From Lysobacterales bacterium (GTDB taxonomy: Bacteria; Pseudomonadota; Gammaproteobacteria; Xanthomonadales; SZUA-36), in assembly GCA_013042835.1 (NCBI GenBank), contig JABDPJ010000226.1, positions 1 to 36,701 on the forward strand: DNA of 36,701 nucleotides, given 5' to 3'. The notes beneath the pieces were generated by a model. That model had not been told where the DNA came from and made no database searches. It saw only the letters and a list, made by a program, of their open reading frames with translations. Position 1 is the first letter of the stretch. The number at the start of each line of letters is the position of its first letter. The position numbers were made by a program, and so were the translations under genes. This document shows, piece by piece, positions 17,176-24,964 of the stretch.

Positions 17176-18063
17176 TCAGCGAGTGCCCTGTTTGTACTTT
17201 CTATACTCTTCCCAGAGTTTTGCCTTCAGCTCGGGATCGGTTTCCTTTTCAGCCGCCTCGCGCAGCTGGCGGGCCACGACATCGTCATCGCTGCCGTCGG
17301 GAATATCCGCGGGCTGATCCTGGTCGTTGCCGGTATCGCCGGAGCCACTGCTGCTGTCGGACGGCCCTCCCGCGACCGCCCCCCCGGCATTGGCGCCGGT
17401 GCGGTCGCCGGTCGCAGTTTCACCTGAATCCCGGCTTTCGCCTTGTTCTGCGCCTTCGGTACCGTCGGCGTTCTCACCGGCACCCTCTGCGCCGGCACCC
17501 CCGCTTCCATCTCCGGACTCGCCGGATCCGGCGCCTCCGCCATCACCGGAATCTGAATTGTAGTTCGGCGTGTCTGCCTTGATCCGTTCCTGTTCCCGCA
17601 AAAGTTTTTCGTCGTAATCACCCAGGCCCTTGGCCAACTTCTCGTCTAGCGCTGCCACCTGCTCCTGCAGCGTCAGCTCCGACTGGGTGGCGATGTCTGC
17701 TGATTGCGTCACCGGCGGCAGGATGACCGGACATGGCAGGTCCTCTGGAAAAGGAGAACCTGACAGCATTACTGCCTGGCAATCTTCGAATACCCGCCGC
17801 TGCAACCTGGCGACGTAGGCCGCATAGTCGGCCGCCTGCGTTCCACTGAGCCCGTAAAGCTCCCGCTGCGTGCGATAGTCATCCTCCGCTGCCTGTAAAG
17901 CTGCATAATCGAGCCTCAGCTGCTCAACTGATTCCTCGGTAGCCGTCCAGGCAATGATGACCATCAACGACGCCGGCAGGATAACCAGCGAATTAAAGAG
18001 CCGCAGCGCGCTTTTCAATTTTTGGGACATAGGCATTTTACCGGGTGAATCGCATTCTTCCAT
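17176..18063 (-). CDS. Membrane-anchored protein with coiled-coil and acidic Gly/Ser/Asp-rich low-complexity region
   Basis: N-terminal TM 'LRLFNSLVILPASLMVIIAW'; coiled coil 'QEQVAALDEKLAKGLGDYDEKLLREQERI'; low-complexity tract 'GDGGGAGSGESGDGSGGAGAEGAGENADG...'. Start uncertain (ATGs at 18063, 18036, 18030; ORF to 18195). Confidence 0.6.
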   Translation of the reverse strand: MEECDSPGKMPMSQKLKSALRLFNSLVILPASLMVIIAWTATEESVEQLRLDYAALQAAEDDYRTQRELYGLSGTQAADYAAYVARLQRRVFEDCQAVMLSGSPFPEDLPCPVILPPVTQSADIATQSELTLQEQVAALDEKLAKGLGDYDEKLLREQERIKADTPNYNSDSGDGGGAGSGESGDGSGGAGAEGAGENADGTEGAEQGESRDSGETATGDRTGANAGGAVAGGPSDSSSGSGDTGNDQDQPADIPDGSDDDVVARQLREAAEKETDPELKAKLWEEYRKYKQGTR

Positions 18064-18382
18064 TCTGATTATAGCGCCAGTGATTTGCCCCAGTTGTGAA
18101 CAATTGCAACAACTCCCGGCATGGTCAGCAGCGGGGCAAATCCGCAAAACGGGCAGTTTAACGAAGGAATATACACGCCGCGAGTGAATTTGCACTGAAC
18201 AGCGCCGTTGGTACGCTTGTCGACAGCAATGAATTCAAGCGTTTATTGAGTTATTTGACCTACATCATACAGCTTCACCTGCGAATGTGTTTTCCTAGGT
18301 ATGGACGCTCTTAAAGTTCAGTGCTGCAAATCCGCTTCACGATAAACACCTGCAACCCACCGAGCGTGCCTTACGTGGAGAT

Positions 18383-18730
18383 ATGGAAATGAACAGAAAG
18401 TCCCTGATAGTCATGGTCGCAAGCCTGGTCCTGGCCAATGCCAGTGCTGCATTGGCTTGTGAGTACAAAGCGGGCGAAACTAAATTCGCAGATTACGCAA
18501 TCTGCAGGTACGGCGAAGATAGTGTCCAGATCGTCAAAATGCCTGAAAACTCCGTCTGGGAAAACTGTATTTACTACCTGGAGGCATTCCGGCCTCCAAA
18601 ACTGCTGGCGGTTACCAAGACCAAGAATGGCAAAGAAGTGGTCAGTATCAATAACCGGGCCCAGATCGGTAATCCATGTTACCTGACAAAGAAGTACTGT
18701 GATGCCGCGTTGGACGCTTTAGATCAGTAA
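18383..18730 (+). CDS. Small secreted Cys-containing protein, unknown function
   Basis: Signal peptide (MNRKSLIVMVASLVLANASAALA) and five Cys in the predicted mature chain. Confidence 0.6.
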   Translation: MEMNRKSLIVMVASLVLANASAALACEYKAGETKFADYAICRYGEDSVQIVKMPENSVWENCIYYLEAFRPPKLLAVTKTKNGKEVVSINNRAQIGNPCYLTKKYCDAALDALDQ

Positions 18731-18862
18731 CAGGGCCAGCAACAGTTCACCTGCGACCCGTCCGTCCCGTTACGGGTTGAAATCAAGCGCACCGGTGCCG
18801 TGCCAGGTGCGCCGACCGGTCACCAGCCTTAGCTGCCCTGGCTAACCAGAGCATTTACTTAA

Positions 18863-19570
18863 ATGGGAGATCAAACCTTGCTCACCCTGTACATTGCCAA
18901 CAAGAACTATTCGTCCTGGTCCTTACGCCCCTGGGTTCTGATGCAGGTACTGGGCATTCCTTTTAGCGAGAAACTGGTGCCATTGGAGGCCGGTTCCTGC
19001 TGGGACAAGTACCGCACTTTCAGCCCCAATGGCCTGGTGCCCTGCCTGCACGATGGCGCTCTAGTGGTATGGGAGTCCCTGGCGATCGTCGAGTACCTCG
19101 CCGAACGGCACGACGGCGTTTGGCCGCAAAACACTGCGGCACGCGCCTGGGCGCGCTCCGCGGCAGCTGAAATGCATGCAGGTTTTGCACCGCTGCGCAA
19201 TGAATGCGGCATGAATTGTGGTCTGCGGGTGCTGCTGAATTCAATTTCTCCCGCGCTGCAGGGCAATCTCGACCGGCTGGACGAGTTGTGGACCGCAGGG
19301 CTGGAACATTTTAACGGACCCTATCTGGCGGGTGACTCCTTCACTGCGGTCGATGCCTTTTATGCGCCCGTTGCGTTCCGCATCCAGACCTACGGCCTGC
19401 CGTTGGGTGAGGCCGCCGCCGCTTATTCCCGGCGCCTGCTGAACATGGACGCCATGCGCGAATGGTACGCGGCGGCACTGCTCGAAAAGTGGCGTGATCC
19501 CGATCACGAAAAAGATGTCAGGGTGTCCGGGGAAGTCACCGAGGACCTGCGCGCGCGCCCTCAAGACTAA
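18863..19570 (+). CDS. Glutathione S-transferase family protein
   Basis: N-terminal thioredoxin-fold 'LTLYIANKNYSSWSLRPWVLMQVLGIPFSEKLV', 'NGLVPCLHDGALVVWESLAIVEYLAER'. Confidence 0.85.
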   Translation: MGDQTLLTLYIANKNYSSWSLRPWVLMQVLGIPFSEKLVPLEAGSCWDKYRTFSPNGLVPCLHDGALVVWESLAIVEYLAERHDGVWPQNTAARAWARSAAAEMHAGFAPLRNECGMNCGLRVLLNSISPALQGNLDRLDELWTAGLEHFNGPYLAGDSFTAVDAFYAPVAFRIQTYGLPLGEAAAAYSRRLLNMDAMREWYAAALLEKWRDPDHEKDVRVSGEVTEDLRARPQD

Positions 19571-19582
19571 TTCACAAACCGC

Positions 19583-20482
19583 TCAGGCTTCCGGTTTGCG
19601 GGCCAGGATCCGCCAGCGCACCGAGCCCGACTCGTTGGGAGTGCCCGGTGCATCCTGGACGGGTTGCCCCTGGCCCGGCGGCGCAAACGTGTCCAGTTTA
19701 AAACCACTGTTTTCGAACAGGCTGCGAATCTCCTGCGCCGTGCGGATCAGGTAGGTCCAGTGAAAACGGCCGTAATCCACGGCCAATTGCCGTGCCAGTC
19801 GCGGCTCGACAGCATGGCTCTGAAACAAGGCTTCTGCCCTGCGCTGGGTGCGGTCCGCCAAAGCCTCCACCTCGGCATCCGAGTACCTGATGATCGGCTG
19901 CCGGTCTTCGGTCCTTGCCCTCTGTGCCGTTAACACGGCACCACCCGGCCGCAGGTTTAACCACCACCTGTCAACCAGCCGCTTGCGCTCGGATTCATTG
20001 AAAAAACACAGGAAAGAATGCGTGCAGATCAGGTCAAACCTCTCAGCAGGCTGGTGGAGCAGGACATTTTCCTTGATGACCTCCACGTCGATTCCAAACC
20101 GCTCTGCGTACCAGCCATTGAGACGTAGCGGGGTCCCGCACAGATCCACCACGGTGACCCGCATATCCTGCAGATATGGCCCGGCAGCGGCCGCGACCCT
20201 CGCCAACAGGGCGTAATCCGCCGCACCTGAAATCAGTATACGCCTCGTACCCGCTTCTATCAGGCGGGACAGCGCGGGCAGGAAAAAGTCGTCATCCGAG
20301 AGTATCGAGTGGAATACACCCAGGTAACGCAACATCTGCCAGGAACCGTGGTACCAGCCGCATCCCGGCTGTTCCCCGTCACCCTGGTCACATTCATGCC
20401 GGGACCACGCCAGGGCGAGCGGCGCACTGTCCTGCAGGGGTTCCCTGGCCACCATTGGTGGGGTGATTTCAGGCCCGTGCAT
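19583..20482 (-). CDS. Class I SAM-dependent methyltransferase
   Basis: 'TRRILISGAADYALLARVAAAAGPYLQDMRVTVVDLCGTPLRLNGWYAERFGIDVEVIKENVL....FDLICTHSFLCFF...RWWLNLRPGGAVL', Rossmann-like MTase pattern. Confidence 0.75.
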   Translation of the reverse strand: MHGPEITPPMVAREPLQDSAPLALAWSRHECDQGDGEQPGCGWYHGSWQMLRYLGVFHSILSDDDFFLPALSRLIEAGTRRILISGAADYALLARVAAAAGPYLQDMRVTVVDLCGTPLRLNGWYAERFGIDVEVIKENVLLHQPAERFDLICTHSFLCFFNESERKRLVDRWWLNLRPGGAVLTAQRARTEDRQPIIRYSDAEVEALADRTQRRAEALFQSHAVEPRLARQLAVDYGRFHWTYLIRTAQEIRSLFENSGFKLDTFAPPGQGQPVQDAPGTPNESGSVRWRILARKPEA

Positions 20483-22748
20483 CTTGCTTCAGCGCGGACT
20501 GAGTGGCCACAAAACGTTGGTGCAAAGTCTGGAATTCCTTGCGGCTGGAAGGCAGTACCACGAGGTCCGAAGCGTCCGCCATATCAAGAATTCTCTCGAT
20601 GGCCTTACCGGCATGGGGTACCACGTCGATCGCGGTTTCCGCCACTCCCGCGGCCATCAGTGCCGCCTGCAAAATCCCAGGTACCTCCTGCGGTGCCCTG
20701 CCGCGGGTGTTGGGATATGACCGGCAGACATAGTGATCGAATTTACCCGCTGCGACCCTGGCCATCTCGGCAATGGTTCCGTCAGTCCGGTCGCCGGCGC
20801 AGGCGATCAACAGCAGGCGCCGGCCCTCTACGTCCAGGCCACTGGTGAACTCCGCCAGTCGCGCCAGTCCGTCGGGGTTATGGGCAAAATCCATTACCGC
20901 GCTGTATGGCAGGTCATGGTAAAGATTCAGTCGCCCGGGGGTATGCTCGAAACCCATCCTGAAGGACTCCATGGCAGTGCACAGGTGAGTTGTGGAAACA
21001 CCGAGCAGATAACCCGCCATCATCGCCGCAAGCGCATTCTCAAGGTTGAATCGGGCGGCGCCGCCAAAGGTGCAGGGCATGGCTGAAACGGCCAGCAATA
21101 CCTGCCTCTGGCCGCCGTTGTAAAGAACCACGTGGTCCTCGCCGTCGTGCTGTTCGACCACGCAGAAAAGGTCCTGCCCGGTGCCATGTTCAGCCAGCTC
21201 ATCCCTGTTCCTGGTCGACGAATACAGGCCTGTCCTGGATGCCGTCATGAATGGAATCATCGACAGGCAATGCGGGTCATCGGCATTTAACACGGCACCG
21301 TCCTGCGCCCTTTCCAGCAGGCTGCGTTTGATTTCAACCATTTCCTCGATGGTCTCAATTTCCCCTTCTGCGAGGTGCTCCTCGGTGACATTCAGGCAGA
21401 TGGCAACATTGCAATGTTGGAAAGCAAACCCGCGTATGGCCATGCCCCGGTGGTGAGCTTCAAGTACGGCGGCATCCACCAGCTTGCTTCCCAGTACCCT
21501 GGCGTGGCCGATAAAAGCGCTCGCGTCACCATGTGAGACGGGCTTGTTATCAAGAAATATACCATCCGTGTTAACCAGCCCCGAGCGGTAGCCTGCTGAC
21601 TGCAAAATGCAGTTCAACATGTGGGTGGTCGTGGTCTTGCCATTGGTCCCTGTTACCGCAACCACCGGAATCTGAGCGCGCGCGGCGTCAGGAAAGAGGC
21701 CTTCGACGAGGTCTCCCGCGACGGCATCGAGCAACCCCGGTTCCCCGTCGCATGGACTGAGAAGTTCATATAAATCCGGGGCAATCTCGAAATCGACCAC
21801 GGCCGCGTCCGCCTGCGCCATCGGCAGGCTGATATCAGTTGCCCGCAGCGTGACGACCAGGGGTGGAAATGCCAGCTTTCTGCTGATAGTGCGTACACAT
21901 TCAATGAACTGCTCGTGAACGTTTTCGGCCAGTTGCCTGCTGCTGCCGGCAGCGTCTGCCAGGGCTGTTACCCTGCCATTGACAACCAGCAGATGGAACA
22001 GGCTGGAAGCCCCGTTTTCCCGCACCTCATCCTGGAGCAGTGGAAACCCCGTTTCCCTGATGAATGCGGCACGTTGATCAGCGTTTCTGAGCAGTGCTTT
22101 CAACTGATCGTCAGCCCTGTCGAGATAGAATGTTCCGTCCAGGATCCTGGTACCTGTGCCGTGGCCAAGACTGAGCAGGCCATTCCGGCGCACCCGGAAC
22201 GCGAAACTCATCTTGCCCGTCAATGGTTCGCGTTCAAGCTGCATGCAGGGAATGTTTCGTTGCCGTGCCGCCCTGATTATGGCTGCGGTTTCGAAAGGCA
22301 GAGCACGTTCCCTGGCAAATCCGCAAAACACGCGATATTGCTGAGCCGGGTTGTGCATGTTTCCCGTGAAAATTCCGACCGCTATTTTAACCGCCGCCAT
22401 GCCGACTTCGGAGTGCTCATGCTCCACGAGGGCGATGCATCGCTTCTTTTCCGAATCACAGGACACGTCAACATAGTCCACCCGGTGGCCATTCTTACGC
22501 TGTAACAAAAGCGCTGTTTGCGCCAGCAGGGAAGCGTACCATTCCATCCGCTGTTCAGGCAGGGGCAACAGTGGAAAGGCCTCCCCCTCAGCCAGGATGC
22601 CGGCGCCAAGCAGTTTCCGCCTGATATCTTCAGGCCGTCCGGGAAATCCGGAACCCGGGTCGTCGGCAAAATCCAGCCGAACTTCCACCACGCGCTTATC
22701 GGCGCGTCTGCTGGGACCAAAAAAGGGAAAAAACAGGATTCGGGGCAT
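20469..22748 (-). CDS. Cyanophycin-synthetase-like Mur ligase with strongly reduced ATP-grasp region
   Basis: P-loop 'VVAVTGTNGKTTTTHM', 'CLNVTEEHLAEGEIETIEEMVEIKRSLLE', 'AVLNADDP', 'PGRLNLYHDLPYSAVMDFAHNPDGLARL' as in CphA Mur domains; 'LLVVNGRVTALAD' as in the CphA ATP-grasp. ORF extends to 22766 with an alternative start. Confidence 0.8.
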   Translation of the reverse strand: MPRILFFPFFGPSRRADKRVVEVRLDFADDPGSGFPGRPEDIRRKLLGAGILAEGEAFPLLPLPEQRMEWYASLLAQTALLLQRKNGHRVDYVDVSCDSEKKRCIALVEHEHSEVGMAAVKIAVGIFTGNMHNPAQQYRVFCGFARERALPFETAAIIRAARQRNIPCMQLEREPLTGKMSFAFRVRRNGLLSLGHGTGTRILDGTFYLDRADDQLKALLRNADQRAAFIRETGFPLLQDEVRENGASSLFHLLVVNGRVTALADAAGSSRQLAENVHEQFIECVRTISRKLAFPPLVVTLRATDISLPMAQADAAVVDFEIAPDLYELLSPCDGEPGLLDAVAGDLVEGLFPDAARAQIPVVAVTGTNGKTTTTHMLNCILQSAGYRSGLVNTDGIFLDNKPVSHGDASAFIGHARVLGSKLVDAAVLEAHHRGMAIRGFAFQHCNVAICLNVTEEHLAEGEIETIEEMVEIKRSLLERAQDGAVLNADDPHCLSMIPFMTASRTGLYSSTRNRDELAEHGTGQDLFCVVEQHDGEDHVVLYNGGQRQVLLAVSAMPCTFGGAARFNLENALAAMMAGYLLGVSTTHLCTAMESFRMGFEHTPGRLNLYHDLPYSAVMDFAHNPDGLARLAEFTSGLDVEGRRLLLIACAGDRTDGTIAEMARVAAGKFDHYVCRSYPNTRGRAPQEVPGILQAALMAAGVAETAIDVVPHAGKAIERILDMADASDLVVLPSSRKEFQTLHQRFVATQSALKQDARA

Positions 22749-22859
22749 GTCGGCTACCTTAATCAAAATCCTGCACAGTATGCAACCATGGACGACGCGG
22801 GCCGGCAGCCCGCCAGCACGGCGTCAGCAGTCGCTGACTCCGGCCATCGAAGCACCCGA

Positions 22860-23777
22860 TCAGGTGACCGCGGCGGTGACGGGACTGTCCTTCGCCGGAA
22901 ATACGGTAGCCATACCGTCCAGGTAGCGCCATTGTGCGTCGATATGGGCATTCAATGCATCGGGGTCACCCCAGATCTGCCTGAAACGGCGCTGCTGCTC
23001 GATATAAGAATCCACGGCCATATTGTCGGGCCGCTGGTTGATCCGGTAACGGCAGCCATCAAATATTTCATAGAGTGGAAACAGGCCGCTACGCACGGCG
23101 ATTTCAACCAACTCGGTGCTCTGATCAGGCTCCGATTTCCAACCGGTCGGACACGGCGACAGCATCAGCAGGAAACGAAAACCCTTGATCGATCTTGCAT
23201 ACCTGATCTTGCGCAGGAAATCCTCGCGGTGACTGATAGACAGGGTTGCGGCATAAGGTACCCTGTGGGCGGCCATAATGGCCATGATGTCCTTCTTGCG
23301 CTCACCTTTGCCCGCAGGTGTGGTGGCGGTTACAGCACCGATCGGAGTCGCACCACTGCGCTGACCGCCGGTATTGCCATAAATCTCGTTGTCGTAGCAG
23401 ATATAGATGATATCTTCATTGCGCTCCGCGGCGGCTGACAAGGTCGCCAGGCCAATATCGTAGGTGCCGCCATCTCCTGCCCAGCAGATCACGGGATTGT
23501 CTATATCATTCATCTTCGCGACCGCGCTGATACCGGTTGCGACGGCCGGCGAACTGGCAAACGTAGTGGCCGTGGTCGGGACACCGTAACCGCTGGTCGG
23601 GAATGCCCCGGCGGTGACGATTCCGCAGCATGACGGGATGACCAGCACCGGCTGTTCGTCGCCCAGCGCCTCGTCCAGCCACTGCAGGCCGATCGACATG
23701 CCACATCCGGCGCAATTGGTATTGCCCGGTCTTAACAGGTGGTTTTCATAAGGTTTAGAGGGTGTGGTCGCAGTCAT
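22860..23777 (-). CDS. porB: 2-oxoacid:ferredoxin oxidoreductase beta subunit (TPP-binding, POR type)
   Basis: 'NTNCAGCGMSIGLQWL', TPP motif 'CWAGDGGTYDIGLATLSAAAERNEDIIYICYDNEIYGNTGGQRSGATP'. Confidence 0.9.
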   Translation of the reverse strand: MTATTPSKPYENHLLRPGNTNCAGCGMSIGLQWLDEALGDEQPVLVIPSCCGIVTAGAFPTSGYGVPTTATTFASSPAVATGISAVAKMNDIDNPVICWAGDGGTYDIGLATLSAAAERNEDIIYICYDNEIYGNTGGQRSGATPIGAVTATTPAGKGERKKDIMAIMAAHRVPYAATLSISHREDFLRKIRYARSIKGFRFLLMLSPCPTGWKSEPDQSTELVEIAVRSGLFPLYEIFDGCRYRINQRPDNMAVDSYIEQQRRFRQIWGDPDALNAHIDAQWRYLDGMATVFPAKDSPVTAAVT

Positions 23778-24946
23778 GCTGTATCATCCTTCCATTCCGG
23801 ATCAGAGGCCGTCGTTCGCTCGCTCATGTCATCAATAATCGCATTGATATTTTCCGGCGTTACGTCGCCGCCGCCCAGGCCAACCAGGTAATCCTGCAAC
23901 AACATATCCGGATCATGGCTGAGCGTGGCAGCGACTTCCTGCCAGAAAATTCCACCGGAACCCGGAGAATGGTTGCGGTCAAGCACCGCTACGCGTTTGG
24001 CCGGACCAATAGCTTCCAGCAATTCCTTGCGCGGAAACGGCCTGAATAACTTGGACCGTATCATGCCTATTTTTTCGCCTTTTTTGCGCCGCTCGATGAC
24101 CACGTTGCGCAGTGTGCGCGCCATCGTGTTGCAGGCAATGAAGATGGTTTCGGCGTCCTCCGTCTCAAAGGCTTCGAGCGCCCCTGCCGGTCGCCGGCCG
24201 AAGATTTTCTCAAACTCGTCACGCGCCTCTTCCAGCACCGTCATGGCATTCTCCATCGAGTGCTGTATCTCCCAGCGATGGTGCTCTGTTTCGCTGGGCC
24301 AGGTCATGCCGCCGAAGGTCGATGGATGGTCGTGTTTGAGCTTGTGCGGAATAACGCACTCCGGCAGAAAGGCATCGACCTGTTCCTGGGTTGGCTCATC
24401 GACTACCATCTGCGTATGTGAAGTGACAAACCCGTCCATGGCGACGATGACCGGCAACATCACCCGTTTGTCTTCCGCAACGCGGAAGGCCATCAATACG
24501 GTATCCTGCAAATCCTGGTGGCTATCGCAATAGAACTGCATCCAGGCCGCGTCGCGCATCATCAGGCTGTCGCCCTGGTCTACCCAGATGTTCCAGGGCG
24601 GGCCCAGCGTGCGATTGACAGCGATCATGACGGTAGGCAGCCGGTAGTAACCGGCCGCAAAGATATTTTCGGTCATGTACGCCAGCCCGTTGGAAGAACT
24701 GGCGGTAAAGGTCCGCGCCCCGGACAAGGCCGCACCAATACAGACACCCATCGCACTATGCTCCGATTCAACCAGCACAATCCGGCCTTTGCTGAACGGG
24801 AAACCGGAAAGGTATTCGATAATCTCGGTTTGCGGCGTAATCGGATAAGCGCCGGCGCAACAACCCCTGGCGTTCCGATTGGCCTCGCCCGCGAGTGCAA
24901 GGGCATGGCCTGCAGCATGGTTACCGGTGGCAAGTGATCTGCTCAT
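23774..24946 (-). CDS. porA: 2-oxoacid:ferredoxin oxidoreductase alpha subunit (POR type)
   Basis: 'GAYPITPQTEIIEYLS', 'ESEHSAMGVCIGAALSGARTFTASSSNGLAYM', 'NRTLGPPWNIWVDQGDSLMMRD'. Confidence 0.9.
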   Translation of the reverse strand: MSRSLATGNHAAGHALALAGEANRNARGCCAGAYPITPQTEIIEYLSGFPFSKGRIVLVESEHSAMGVCIGAALSGARTFTASSSNGLAYMTENIFAAGYYRLPTVMIAVNRTLGPPWNIWVDQGDSLMMRDAAWMQFYCDSHQDLQDTVLMAFRVAEDKRVMLPVIVAMDGFVTSHTQMVVDEPTQEQVDAFLPECVIPHKLKHDHPSTFGGMTWPSETEHHRWEIQHSMENAMTVLEEARDEFEKIFGRRPAGALEAFETEDAETIFIACNTMARTLRNVVIERRKKGEKIGMIRSKLFRPFPRKELLEAIGPAKRVAVLDRNHSPGSGGIFWQEVAATLSHDPDMLLQDYLVGLGGGDVTPENINAIIDDMSERTTASDPEWKDDTA

Positions 24947-24964
24947 GAAAAGCCTCCTTCGGGC

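Noticed and set aside
22518-23438. 306-aa plus-strand ORF opposite POR beta and the ligase start
   Set aside because: Antisense to conserved PorB motifs and spans two real genes; no supporting features.
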